A stretch of DNA of 31,177 nt, from the NCBI GenBank assembly GCA_003150515.1, contig QALW01000012.1, forward strand, positions 1 through 31,177. Direction: 5' to 3'. Within the stretch, counting starts at the first letter, position 1. Each line of letters begins with the position of its first letter. Below, in pieces: positions 7,664 to 16,183 of the stretch. The stretch is from Selenomonadales bacterium. GTDB taxonomy: Bacteria; Bacillota; Clostridia; Christensenellales; QALW01. A program made the translations under genes and the position numbers. Below the pieces are notes generated by a model that ran no database searches, was not told where the DNA came from, and worked only from the letters and a program-made list of their open reading frames with translations.

Positions 7664-8009
7664 ATTCATCCCTCTTCCATAATATCAACGTATTTTTGCG
7701 GCCGCCCCTTTGCCGCGCTATACGCCCCGACTGTATTGCCTGAACAACATAATCTGAGCAAGAATAGTTTCAAAGTCAAATAATTTTGAGTTACTTATAA
7801 TAAAACATTTTTCTGCTTTATAGTTTTATTATAATTCAGTATTATAAAAAATCAAGAGAAAAGAATGTCATATAAAAGTGAAAAAATAGAGTTAATATCA
7901 ATAATTTAATATTAACTCGAAAAAATAATAAAATTATTTAAAATTTGTCCGTATCCTGTTCACGCTATAAATGGGCGCGCGCAGCGGTTTTAGCGGGCGG
8001 TGGGCGGGC
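7664..8009. other. intergenic region between AbrB copy 3 and the SLOG gene
   Basis: The 346 bases contain no convincing gene. The left part would hold the copy 3 promoter. The centre is AT-rich and carries the hairpin listed separately. The right end (7975-8009) is a GC-rich run (GCGGGCGGTGGGCGGGC), which could be a decayed palindrome remnant, but no pairing arms are visible. Confidence 0.4.
7882..7918 (-). terminator. terminator of the RHH-SLOG operon
   Basis: On the minus strand GAGTTAATAT (7918-7909) pairs perfectly with ATATTAACTC (7898-7889) over a ten-base loop, then TATTTTTT follows. The stem is AT-rich but the shape and T tract fit an intrinsic terminator about 90 bases past the SLOG stop. 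Confidence 0.5.
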
Positions 8010-8456
8010 TCAATCTATCAATGGCGTGTCCGCCGCGTTTATTATATAGAGGCCGCGTTTTTTGGCGTATTCCAGCGTTTGGGCCGCACCTCCCCAAGGG
8101 TGGGTAACGTAGGTAATAGCATACGCCGAATTATCCACCATATATTTGTTCCGGTACAGAATAGCATATTTGGGATGCACTTTCTCCAGGCTCGGATATA
8201 TAACCTCATCAAACAATCGGGCCTTATATTTATCCACTTTGGGATAGGGAGAAATCAGCACGTTATTCAGATCGCCATATTCCCGCTTTAAGTCATGTAC
8301 AGCGCTGGCGCATAAGGCGTCAAATTTTCCCATGCCTCCGTTATAAAAAGTTTTTACGCCATTTTCTATTAACCCCTGCACCAAATCTTTTACGCGCTCC
8401 TTTACGGCCGGTATATTATAGATGGTGCGGTGTCCGATAAAACAGCAAATGCTCAA
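8010..8456 (-). CDS. SLOG-superfamily protein (YspA/DUF1273-like)
   Basis: The 148-residue protein starts CCFIGHR and continues NGGMGKFDALCA and YAITYVTHPWGGAAQTLEYA. This is the Rossmann-like SLOG pattern (GHR...GG.G.D) of YspA/DprA-type nucleotide- or ligand-binding proteins. Family members are proposed to bind nucleotide-derived ligands, and no specific activity can be assigned here. The start is TTG, overlapping the upstream stop as TTGA (8456-8453). A TAA lies immediately upstream in frame, so the gene cannot extend further, and no good ribosome binding site is visible. Translation is therefore probably coupled to the RHH gene. Confidence 0.7.
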   Translation of the reverse strand: MSICCFIGHRTIYNIPAVKERVKDLVQGLIENGVKTFYNGGMGKFDALCASAVHDLKREYGDLNNVLISPYPKVDKYKARLFDEVIYPSLEKVHPKYAILYRNKYMVDNSAYAITYVTHPWGGAAQTLEYAKKRGLYIINAADTPLID

Positions 8457-8638
8457 TTAACGTTTCGGTCGCCTTTGTGATTTGAATAGTTAATAGGAGA
8501 ATATTCATCAATGTATTTTCTGAGAAGTAAATTTATATATTGAGATAAGGGACGAATATCTTTTTCAGCCAGCTCCTGCATTTTTAATATCACATCTTCG
8601 TCCAGAGATATGCTGATTTTTCGTTTGAGTGGCCGCAT
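8453..8638 (-). CDS. ribbon-helix-helix DNA-binding protein
   Basis: The 61-residue protein has a basic N-terminus and the RHH pattern: a beta-strand KRKISISLDEDV, helix ILKMQELAEKD and helix LSQYINLLLRKYIDEY. Arc/CopG/MetJ-type RHH proteins bind operators as dimers and are often antitoxins or autorepressors. It is the first gene of a two-gene operon with the SLOG protein. A strong GGGGGGAG precedes the ATG. Such pairings suggest the RHH protein regulates its own operon; a toxin-antitoxin role is unproven. Confidence 0.75.
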   Translation of the reverse strand: MRPLKRKISISLDEDVILKMQELAEKDIRPLSQYINLLLRKYIDEYSPINYSNHKGDRNVN

Positions 8639-8661
8639 AAATCTCCCCCCTTTTTTTTAAG

Positions 8662-8670
8662 AGTATAGCA
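8662..8670 (-). promoter_or_regulatory. extended -10 promoter of the RHH-SLOG operon
   Basis: The minus strand reads TGCTATACT (8670-8662), a TGN-extended -10, about 24 bases before the RHH start codon. No good -35 is visible. Confidence 0.5.
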
Positions 8671-8881
8671 TAAAAATGTCGGAAAAACGTGTAAATCGCC
8701 TAAAAATGCATAAAGTAGTATCGAGGGGCATTCAATCTCATATCATAAAACGACAATTTTACTTAATCGTAAATTAGTAAATCATAAAAAAGCTGTTGGC
8801 TATCTTGGACAGCCAAAATTGCAAATTAGTTTTCGTCTTAATATGAAAGCTGTCCTGAAGCGCAAAATTGCTAATAATCGG

Positions 8882-8910
8882 TTTACAAACGGAATATACT
8901 ATGCTAAAAT
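8882..8910 (+). promoter_or_regulatory. rpsO-pnp promoter
   Basis: TTTACA (8882-8887), a 17-base spacer, then TAAAAT (8905-8910). This gives rpsO-pnp its own promoter downstream of the inserted islet. Confidence 0.6.
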
Positions 8911-8928
8911 AAAAACAATTCCGCAGCC

Positions 8929-8998
8929 GGACGCCGGGGTGCGCGTCCCTCCTTGACGGCATGCTCAGCGCGCGGCGGTTGGATAAATTATAAGGAGG
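8929..8998 (+). promoter_or_regulatory. rpsO leader with an anti-Shine-Dalgarno segment
   Basis: GGACGC (8929-8934) pairs with GCGTCC (8943-8948) as a hairpin. Next to it CCTCCTT (8948-8954) is perfectly complementary to the rpsO ribosome binding site AAGGAGG (8992-8998). S15 is known to repress its own translation through leader structures in several bacteria. This leader fits that scheme, but the fold is inferred by eye. Confidence 0.5.
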
Positions 8999-9008
8999 TT
9001 CCATATTT

Positions 9009-9272
9009 ATGGACAAAGCAAGAAAACAGGAAATCATTCAGCAGTACAAGCTTCATGAGGGAGACACGGGCTCGCCCGAGGTTCAGATTGCCATTCTGAC
9101 CGACAGAATCAATCATCTTAACGAGCATCTTAAAATCAATAAGAAGGATCACCATTCCAGAAGGGGCCTGCTTATGATGGTCGGACGGCGCCGCGGCCTG
9201 CTCAACTATCTTAAATCAGTAGATATAGAGCGTTACCGGGCTATCATTGAAAAACTCAATTTGAGAAAGTAA
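9009..9272 (+). CDS. rpsO: 30S ribosomal protein S15
   Basis: S15 is a primary 16S-binding protein that nucleates the 30S platform. All 87 residues match the family: the LHEGDTGSPEVQIAILTDRI segment, then HLKINKKDHHSRRGLL, VGRRRGLLNYL, and the C-terminal YRAIIEKLNLRK. AAGGAGG lies ten bases before the ATG. It is followed by pnp, as in most bacteria, but separated from ribF by the 3.2 kb minus-strand islet. Confidence 0.98.
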   Translation: MDKARKQEIIQQYKLHEGDTGSPEVQIAILTDRINHLNEHLKINKKDHHSRRGLLMMVGRRRGLLNYLKSVDIERYRAIIEKLNLRK

Positions 9273-9308
9273 ATTTAAAGGGCGGAATCATATCCGCTCT
9301 TTCACCAT

Positions 9309-9334
9309 TTTTAAAAGCCATGCGGCTTTTAAAA
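9309..9334 (+). promoter_or_regulatory. perfect hairpin just before the pnp ribosome binding site
   Basis: TTTTAAAAGCC (9309-9319) pairs with GGCTTTTAAAA (9324-9334) over loop ATGC, ending a few bases before AGAAGGAG. In E. coli a stem upstream of pnp is cut by RNase III as part of PNPase autoregulation. A comparable role here is inference. A weaker hairpin (AAGGGCGGA...TCCGCTCTTT, about 9279-9302) precedes it. Confidence 0.45.
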
Positions 9335-9354
9335 GTACAGAAGGAGAAAAAAGT

Positions 9355-11454
9355 ATGTTTAAAACATTTGAAACCGAGTTCGCGGGGCGCAAGCTGTCTG
9401 TGGAAATCGGCAAATATGCCGAGCAGGCCAACGGCTCCTGCCTCATTCGCTGCGGGGATACGGCGCTGCTTGTTAACGCCACTATGTCCAAGCAGGCGCG
9501 CGAGGGGATAGATTTCTTTCCCCTGAGCGTAGAATTTGAGGAGAAGCAATATTCAGTGGGCAAAATCCCGGGCGGATTTATACGCAGGGAGGGGCGTCCC
9601 TCTGAAAAGGCCATATTAACCTCCCGCCTTATAGACAGGCCCATCCGGCCTTTATTCCCCAAGGGCTTTTATAATGACGTGCAGATTGTGGCCACGGCCA
9701 TGAGCGTGGATAATAATATTCCCCCGGAGATATACGCCATGATTGGCTCTTCCGTAGCGCTTACCATTTCGGATATTCCCTTTTACGGGCCCACCGGCAG
9801 CGTTTCTATCGGCATGGTGGACGGGGCTTACGTTATCAATCCGGACAGCGAGCAGCGGGAAAAGAGCGTGCTGAATCTTACTGTTTCGGGCACTAAGGAC
9901 GCCGTTATGATGGTGGAAGCGGGCGCTAAGGAAGTAACTGAAGAAGAAATGCTGGAAGCCATCATGCTGGCCCATGAGGAAATTAAGAAGCTGGTGGCCT
10001 GGCAGGAGCAGATTCAGGCCGAAGTGGGCAAGGAAAAACAGGTTTTTGAATATTACGCAGTGCCTGAAAATATTGAGAAGGACGTGCGCGAATTTGCCAC
10101 GGATAAAATAGCCTGGGTTATGGAATGCTTTGACCGCAAGGAGCGCGAGGCCAGGGAAAACCAGGTTGAACAGGAAGTCCAGGAGCATTTCGCAGAGCTT
10201 TATCCTGAAAAGGCGCGCGAGATTTCAGACGCGCTTTACGCCATCAAGAAGGAGACCATGCGCCGCAAGATTTTAGATTACGGCGTGCGCCCGGACGGCC
10301 GCGGCGTATTTGATATACGGCCCATTTGGTGCGACGTGCATATGTTTGCCCGCACTCACGGCTCGGCTGTGTTTACCCGCGGACAGACGCAGGTTATCTC
10401 CCTTACCACTTTAGGCGCGCTTAACGACGCGCAGGAGTTGGACGGCATAGACGAAGTGGAGCAGAAGCGTTATATGCATCATTATAACATGCCGCCTTAC
10501 AGCACGGGCGAGGCGCGTCCCATCCGCAGCCCTGGGCGCCGCGAAATAGGCCACGGCGCTTTGGCCGAGCGAGCGCTTGAGCCCATGATACCGTCGGAGG
10601 AGGAATTCCCCTACGCTATCCGCGTAGTATCCGAGGCGGTTTCATCCAACGGCTCCACATCCATGGCCAGCGTCTGCGGCTCCACCCTTTCGCTTATGGA
10701 CGCGGGAGTGCCCATTAAGGCGCCTGTCGCCGGGGCGGCAATGGGCCTTATTAAAGACACGCAGAGCGATAAGGTGGCGGTCCTGACGGATATTCAGGGG
10801 CTGGAGGATTTTCTGGGAGATATGGATTTCAAGGTGGCGGGCACAGAAAAGGGCATAACCGCCATTCAAATGGATATAAAAATAAAGGGCATAGACGAGC
10901 CTATACTTAAGCGCGCGCTGGCCCAGGCCAAGGACGCCAGGCTGTTTATACTCAATAAAATGCTGGCCACTTTAGACAGGCCGAGGGATGAGGTTTCGCC
11001 ATATGCTCCCAAGACTATAATCTTCTATATTAATACTGACAAAATCCGCGAGGTTATAGGGCCCGGAGGAAAGATGATTAATAAAATCATTGATGAGACG
11101 GGCGTCAAGATTGATATAGAGGACAGCGGCCGGGTAATTATATATGCTGTGGACAGCGCTTCGGGCGCGGCGGCCAAGAAGATGATAGACGCAATTGCCA
11201 AGGACGTAGAGGTAGGCGAGGTGTATCTGGGAACGGTCGTCCGCATAATGCCCTTCGGAGCGTTTGTAGAATTGCTGCCCGGCAAGGACGGCTTGGTGCA
11301 TATTTCCAAGCTGGCAAACGAGCGGGTTGAAAAGGTGGAGGACGTCGTTAATATCGGAGATAAAATAATGGTAAAAGTTATTGAAATTGACGATAAGGGA
11401 CGGGTAAATCTTACCCGCAAGGGGCTCATTCCTGAAAAAGAAGAGAAAAAATAA
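9355..11454 (+). CDS. pnp: polyribonucleotide nucleotidyltransferase (PNPase)
   Basis: PNPase is a trimeric phosphorolytic 3'-5' exoribonuclease and part of RNA degradation complexes. The 699 residues show the full architecture. The first RNase PH domain (about 10-145) includes ANGSCLIRCGDTALLVNATMS and FFPLSVEFEEKQYSVGKIPGG. An all-alpha linker follows. The second RNase PH domain (about 315-465) contains RPDGRG, FTRGQTQVISLTTLG, EARPIRSPGRREIGHGALAERAL and SNGSTSMASVCGSTLSLMDAGVP. The KH domain has GPGGKMINKIIDETG near 568. The S1 domain starts at about 620 (GEVYLGTVVRIMPFGAFVELLPG). No residue loss is apparent. It forms an operon with rpsO. Confidence 0.98.
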   Translation: MFKTFETEFAGRKLSVEIGKYAEQANGSCLIRCGDTALLVNATMSKQAREGIDFFPLSVEFEEKQYSVGKIPGGFIRREGRPSEKAILTSRLIDRPIRPLFPKGFYNDVQIVATAMSVDNNIPPEIYAMIGSSVALTISDIPFYGPTGSVSIGMVDGAYVINPDSEQREKSVLNLTVSGTKDAVMMVEAGAKEVTEEEMLEAIMLAHEEIKKLVAWQEQIQAEVGKEKQVFEYYAVPENIEKDVREFATDKIAWVMECFDRKEREARENQVEQEVQEHFAELYPEKAREISDALYAIKKETMRRKILDYGVRPDGRGVFDIRPIWCDVHMFARTHGSAVFTRGQTQVISLTTLGALNDAQELDGIDEVEQKRYMHHYNMPPYSTGEARPIRSPGRREIGHGALAERALEPMIPSEEEFPYAIRVVSEAVSSNGSTSMASVCGSTLSLMDAGVPIKAPVAGAAMGLIKDTQSDKVAVLTDIQGLEDFLGDMDFKVAGTEKGITAIQMDIKIKGIDEPILKRALAQAKDARLFILNKMLATLDRPRDEVSPYAPKTIIFYINTDKIREVIGPGGKMINKIIDETGVKIDIEDSGRVIIYAVDSASGAAAKKMIDAIAKDVEVGEVYLGTVVRIMPFGAFVELLPGKDGLVHISKLANERVEKVEDVVNIGDKIMVKVIEIDDKGRVNLTRKGLIPEKEEKK

Positions 11455-11471
11455 TAGCGGCAGCTCTTTTT

Positions 11472-11506
11472 CCGGCGTTAGTTATAACGCCGGTTTTTTA
11501 TTTTTT
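11472..11506 (+). terminator. rpsO-pnp terminator
   Basis: CCGGCGTTA (11472-11480) pairs perfectly with TAACGCCGG (11485-11493), loop GTTA, followed by TTTTTTATTTTTT. It lies 18 bases after the pnp stop, between convergent genes. Confidence 0.9.
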
Positions 11507-11511
11507 GGTAT

Positions 11512-13719
11512 TTATCGGTTTTTATATGGAGCGGCGGGCAAGGAGCATGCAAAAAAGGCGGGCGGCGCGCTCCATCCGTGGCATAAGCTGCCCGCCTTGT
11601 CAAAGGCGTCCGCGCCTGAAATGGTCTCCCAGAAAGAGGTTGCTCCCTTAAAAAGCATGCTTCCCCAGGTTTGCATTATTTCCTCATATACCGTTTGAAA
11701 ATATTTTTCTTCCTGCATTAAAGCGTCTATTTTATAGATGTAATGGCTGAGGGTGATGGGCTCCAGGCCGTTCTGCGGCCGGGCCAGGCGCGCTCTTAAT
11801 TCTCCGGCCCGCTCCGAGGGGACAAGCCCGAAATTAAGCGCCAAAGCCTGAGTAAGCTCGGAAAAAGGGCGGCCGTCCTCTATGCCGCCTGTGCGGTAGG
11901 CCCGAACATCCTTATCCCAGAATAACTCAAAGGCCTCTTTAAGAGCCTTATATGCCTTTTCATATTTTTCAGCGCGGGCAATATCGTTAAAGGCGCGACA
12001 TAGATAGGCTCCCGCCTGAAGCGCCCCTCCGAAGAAAGCGTTGTATGGGCATTCAGGATGATTCTGGGGCTGCGCCTGGCCCAGATGTCCGGCCAGCCCC
12101 TGAGACCATTCGTAAAAATTCCAGTATTCCGCGCCCTCTGGATTTAAAAGCAGTCCTTCCCGACTGCGCTCCAGAGCCATATCCAGCATTTTAATCAAGG
12201 CGGGCATATATTTTATCCGGTTCGCGCCGCCGTATTGCGCCAGCTCCGCGGAGGCCACGGCCCATGCGAAGGTAAAGCTGGGAATCCGAAGCTCGCTGTC
12301 GGTCGGAGAGGTAATTCTTAATTGGCCGTCGGGCAGCAGCGCCTGGGACATCAATTCCCAGGAGGCCGCCGGGAAATCATATTCTTCAAACGCATAATAT
12401 CCGGCCAGCGCCTGGTTGCGCGCGTCCATAGCGTAAAGCGCCTGTTCCCGCCAGGGGCAGTCCTCGTAATGCTCGTGCATGCATAATTGAAGCGTCCTGG
12501 CTGAAACTTCCCAAATGCGCCTGCCTAAAAAATCGTTAAGCCCAACGGGCTGGGGCACCTGTTTAAGAGGATATTCCTCAGGCAGAACAGAGAGGTGATG
12601 AATAGTTATATTCTCATTTGAATATATATGCATTTGAAGGTATCTGCCGGCAATTCGCTTGAAATAATTTATAAATCTCTGCCTGCCTGCGCGGGTTGTA
12701 TATCTGAAGGCAAAATTCCGCCCGCCTATATAGGAGCGCACCCGTCCGTCCTCTAAATGCTCGCCGTAGCCAATCTCCAGAACGGTTCCCTCAGGAGCGG
12801 TTATGTCTATTAAGGGATAGCCCGCGTATTCCGCTCCTAAATCCGCTATTATATAACAGCCGCCGTAATTTTCAGGCGCGCGCAAAGTGCAGCCCGGCGA
12901 AGGCAGGGCGAGCAAAGCGGAAGCAAAGGCATTGGGATTTGGACGCTCCTTTGGAAGAGTTATGAGTTCGTGAGCATAGCGCGGGGCGGTCAGAGCGTAA
13001 TATATGCGTTTTGCGGGCGTGTCCTGAACGGCATTTTGAGATAAGGCCCATTCCGGCTTTGAAGAGGGAGCGGGCTCCAGGAGCACTCCCTGCATAATTA
13101 TGCTTGATTTAACGGGCGGCTTGACGACGCATTTTTTTATAGGGCGGGGAATCAGGCGCGCGCTCCATTTTTCATCCGCAGCCGCCGCGGGAAGAAACTC
13201 CTGATCCTCTTGCCAGTCAGAATCAAATTCTGTTTTGGGCGCTTCGTTCGCGATTTTAACCTGCCTGGCGTCATATTCAAAGGTGTAGGATAATTGGGGG
13301 CTGATATTTTCCATTTCTCCCTGCCTGTATTCATAAAGAATACGGCAGAGAGTGTTTTCGTTGCTGAATACGGTCTGCTCCGCCGTTTCAAGCTCGTACC
13401 AGAGACGGGGCGTGGATTGCGCGCATTGAAAGCTTTGAGCGCCCTGATAATATACGTCTATAGTTAATATGTTTTCCCCTTCGCGCAGGAATCCGTCCAG
13501 CTCAATTTGATCATAATGCTTCAGAAAGGGATAGTCCTTATATTGACCGCAGGCGGCGAAAACGCCGTTAAGCCATAAAACGTAATTATCCGAGACGGAG
13601 ACGCGGAGCTCTCCTTTAAGCCCGCGCTCCGGAGATATATAAAATTTCCGGCTGAAGCGCGCATAGCAGTTTTTAAAGGGCCCGCGCTTATTCAGCCATA
13701 TCCATTTGGCGCCTTCCAT
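11512..13719 (-). CDS. alpha-L-rhamnosidase-like glycosidase (GH78-related)
   Basis: The 735-residue protein begins with a jelly-roll type domain (AKWIWLNKRGPFKNCYARF, LRVSVSDNYVLWLNGVF, LDGFLREGENILTIDVYYQG). A beta-sandwich follows, then an (alpha/alpha)6-barrel. The segment LCMHEHYEDCPWREQALYAMDARNQAL, near residue 418, matches the GH78 signature D-C-P-x-R-x-E around the catalytic acid. ALNFGLVP and a closing GATSFWETISG near the C-terminus also fit. There is no signal peptide, so it probably acts on imported oligosaccharides in the cytoplasm. The substrate is not certain, since GH78-like proteins vary. GGGAGG precedes the ATG. It lies 87 bases after the lipoprotein gene on the same strand and may be cotranscribed. 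Confidence 0.8.
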   Translation of the reverse strand: MEGAKWIWLNKRGPFKNCYARFSRKFYISPERGLKGELRVSVSDNYVLWLNGVFAACGQYKDYPFLKHYDQIELDGFLREGENILTIDVYYQGAQSFQCAQSTPRLWYELETAEQTVFSNENTLCRILYEYRQGEMENISPQLSYTFEYDARQVKIANEAPKTEFDSDWQEDQEFLPAAAADEKWSARLIPRPIKKCVVKPPVKSSIIMQGVLLEPAPSSKPEWALSQNAVQDTPAKRIYYALTAPRYAHELITLPKERPNPNAFASALLALPSPGCTLRAPENYGGCYIIADLGAEYAGYPLIDITAPEGTVLEIGYGEHLEDGRVRSYIGGRNFAFRYTTRAGRQRFINYFKRIAGRYLQMHIYSNENITIHHLSVLPEEYPLKQVPQPVGLNDFLGRRIWEVSARTLQLCMHEHYEDCPWREQALYAMDARNQALAGYYAFEEYDFPAASWELMSQALLPDGQLRITSPTDSELRIPSFTFAWAVASAELAQYGGANRIKYMPALIKMLDMALERSREGLLLNPEGAEYWNFYEWSQGLAGHLGQAQPQNHPECPYNAFFGGALQAGAYLCRAFNDIARAEKYEKAYKALKEAFELFWDKDVRAYRTGGIEDGRPFSELTQALALNFGLVPSERAGELRARLARPQNGLEPITLSHYIYKIDALMQEEKYFQTVYEEIMQTWGSMLFKGATSFWETISGADAFDKAGSLCHGWSAPPAFFACSLPAAPYKNR

Positions 13720-13806
13720 TATTCAGCCTCCCTTTTATGCTTTTATATTTCTGCGCCGCCGCGCGTTTGGATGAAGAAGGGCGTGCAAAAAAATCCCTGC
13801 GGCATT

Positions 13807-15828
13807 TTATCCCATCGCTGTAATCTCATATCTTTCTTCAAACCATGACGTCGGCTTAATTTGCACTGATTTTTCCCAGATAACTTCTTTTGCGGCCTTG
13901 ACCGAGGGCAGGCATTCGCGTATAACGGCGCATAGGTATTCGGCCTTAACCATGAGATGGGGGCTCTCAAAAAAATAGGGGAGCTCGCTTTGCGCGAACA
14001 GGTTTTCAAATATTCGGGCCATGTCTTCGCTGGCAAAGGTAGTGGAATATCCGTCCACAAAATATACGTTGGAGATATCGTTATAGCTGTCCGCGTCGTA
14101 GGGGGTGTATTCAGGGCGGTTGGAACTGTCGTATTCCGTCCCGTCGGGAGCGCGGTAGGAGTTGGCGTAATAATAGCCTTCAGGCAGAAAGGCGTCCCAT
14201 AGAATAAATCCGCTTTCTATTTGATTATCCCATACCATCTGCTGTATGCGCCTTTCAATAGTGTGCATAAATTCATGGGCGAGCGTCTGCTCGAAGGAAT
14301 AAATATAATCCAGATTCATGGCAATTATCTGACGGGAGTTGTATACAACGGCGAAAGCGGAGGCCGTATCTATGCCCCATTGAGGGTTAATAGGCGTGAA
14401 CGCGCCGCATAAATATATGTCTATGCCTCTTACCTCGTCGCTTAATAAATCGTTAAAGAAGCCGTCGGGGAATTTCTGAATAGTGCTCATAAGCTGAGTG
14501 AGTCCGCGGTAGATTAATTCGGGCTGGTCAATTACTGCCGCGGTATAATCGGGGAAATCTCCTGCGCCCTCTTGGCCGTAATATACGTTTATGCCCTTTT
14601 GAGCAAGCTGCGCCTTTAACTGCTTATTCAGCCTTTCGCAGTCCGGCCGCCCCAGGGAGGAGACGGCCTGGGAGACGTCCGATTCATTATTAACGTCTGA
14701 AAAACAGTCCCATATGATTATATGGGAATTATCTCCCTCCAAAATGGAGAGTAGGGCGTAATGCTCCGCAAAATGCAGCGCGTTTATATTGACAGATGAT
14801 TTCAATGCGTCAAATACGACGCGCGCCGCAGGCAGGCCCGATTGCATATCGTACAGCCGCAGCAGAACGTTCTCTTCCTGGTATTGCGCGGTTGCAAACC
14901 ATTCAGAATTCATATTAAGGTTTAATTCATATTCGCCTGTGAGCTCCGAATCGCCGCATTGCAGGGCAAAGCTGTGCGTCAGGCCGGGCTGGGAAAGATG
15001 AGTGTAGGTAAGGGTTCCGTCCTGCTGATAGGCCAGGCAGTCTTTATAAATGCTAATTTCAGAGGGAATTACGCCGCTTTGGACGTAGCTCTTATTTTGC
15101 AGATCGTAAAGATAGAGCGTTGGATTGGCCGCATAGCTGCTTAAAAGCAGATAATGCTCAAAGGACGAGCTTACAAACACATAGGAATCTTCTTCCCATT
15201 CGGCGTTCATTGGATAATATAAAGGCTCGCTCCCGTCTATGGGCACGCTGACAATCTGCCCGTTAAGCTGGTCGCAGTACCAGTAGCGTTCTCCCGAAGG
15301 TTCGACGTATATATCGTTATCCGCATGCCGGGAATAGTCTGCTTTTGCAGTTTGGTTGAGCTGAGAATCGTAAATGTAAAGGTTATAGGGAAAGGCGCTC
15401 ATTATATAAAAACCGTTTTCTCCGGCGGCGCCTGTTTTCCAGGAGACGTTTTCGTCCGCTCTTCCCTCCAGCTCGCATTGAGCCAGTATGTGATTTTTTT
15501 CAACATCCATTAAGAGCGCCGAAATAACGTCCGTCTGCATATTCATGCGCAGCAGGAGCAGCCTGCCGTTATTCAGGCAGGAATTAATATAAGCGTAATT
15601 GGGATCGCTCAGCTTGTCTAAAATATACATCCCGGCGTAATTGCCGAACGGCTGATAAAGCTTAAAGGGCTCAAAAGCTTCCTGGGTGGGAAGGGGATTT
15701 TCAATAGTCTGCGTCGGGGCGTTTGTTTCGCCCGGAGAAGAATGGGGGGCGCCGGCGCAGCCCTGAGCGGATATAAGCAGAATAGCGGTAAAAACAACAC
15801 AGAATAGGCGCAGCAGTTTTTGCTTCAT
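13807..15828 (-). CDS. lipoprotein with propeller-like repeats and an HEFMH putative metalloprotease domain
   Basis: I do not recognise the family. The 673-residue product has a lipoprotein signal (MKQKLLRLFCVVFTAILL then ISAQGC; lipidated Cys at 24) and a Pro/Thr-rich linker. Repeats that look like beta-propeller blades follow (NLYIYDSQ, TLYLYDLQN, LLRLYDMQSG, IIIWDCFSD), then a C-terminal domain with HEFMHTIERR. Its HExxH at 518-522 is a possible zinc-protease motif. The likely location is the outer face of the membrane. The ATG at 15828 has AAGGAG six bases upstream, which rules out a start ten codons earlier. It lies upstream of the GH78-like gene, so a link to glycan handling is possible but unproven. 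Confidence 0.7.
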   Translation of the reverse strand: MKQKLLRLFCVVFTAILLISAQGCAGAPHSSPGETNAPTQTIENPLPTQEAFEPFKLYQPFGNYAGMYILDKLSDPNYAYINSCLNNGRLLLLRMNMQTDVISALLMDVEKNHILAQCELEGRADENVSWKTGAAGENGFYIMSAFPYNLYIYDSQLNQTAKADYSRHADNDIYVEPSGERYWYCDQLNGQIVSVPIDGSEPLYYPMNAEWEEDSYVFVSSSFEHYLLLSSYAANPTLYLYDLQNKSYVQSGVIPSEISIYKDCLAYQQDGTLTYTHLSQPGLTHSFALQCGDSELTGEYELNLNMNSEWFATAQYQEENVLLRLYDMQSGLPAARVVFDALKSSVNINALHFAEHYALLSILEGDNSHIIIWDCFSDVNNESDVSQAVSSLGRPDCERLNKQLKAQLAQKGINVYYGQEGAGDFPDYTAAVIDQPELIYRGLTQLMSTIQKFPDGFFNDLLSDEVRGIDIYLCGAFTPINPQWGIDTASAFAVVYNSRQIIAMNLDYIYSFEQTLAHEFMHTIERRIQQMVWDNQIESGFILWDAFLPEGYYYANSYRAPDGTEYDSSNRPEYTPYDADSYNDISNVYFVDGYSTTFASEDMARIFENLFAQSELPYFFESPHLMVKAEYLCAVIRECLPSVKAAKEVIWEKSVQIKPTSWFEERYEITAMG

Positions 15829-16183
15829 ATAATACTCCTTAAAGATAGCCGTAATCAATAATTATTTTATCATATCAGCCCCGGTCAGCCGTTAAAAATA
15901 TATTACTTTTTAATTATATTTCAAAGAATAAGCCGGATAAATTGAAATATTTATTCAGACTATGCTGTGGGCGCGCTGCGCCGCATAGGCGGGCGGCCTT
16001 TTTATTCCTGGCGGGGGTATTTATAAGAATAAGCCGCTTTGAAAAATAGCGTCCTCCGGCGGCGCGCGGCATTGCGGAATAAGGCTCTCTCTAATTGGGC
16101 GGATGCAAAAAACTCTTGCAAAATACGCGCGCAGAGATTAATATAATTATGTATTTTTATTAACAAAGGAAAGGGGAACAGTT
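15829..16183. other. divergent intergenic region between the lipoprotein gene and mscL
   Basis: No gene is seen in these 355 bases. The left half is AT-rich and must contain the lipoprotein promoter, although no strong one stands out. The centre has GC-rich stretches (GGCGCGCTGCGCC at about 15969; GGCGGCGCGCGGC at about 16058) without a clear partner arm. Confidence 0.4.
16116..16144 (+). promoter_or_regulatory. candidate mscL promoter
   Basis: TTGCAA (16116-16121), 17 bases, TAATAT (16139-16144). It lies 40 bases before the mscL ATG. Confidence 0.5.

Noticed and set aside
7975..8009. A fifth branched palindrome next to the SLOG gene
   Set aside because: The run is GC-rich (GCGGGCGGTGGGCGGGC) but has no complementary arm, so it is at most a remnant.
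8792..8860. Alternative pairings GCTGT / GGACAGC / GCTGTCC upstream of rpsO as a riboregulator
   Set aside because: The segments are short and lie upstream of the predicted rpsO promoter, so they are not part of its transcript.
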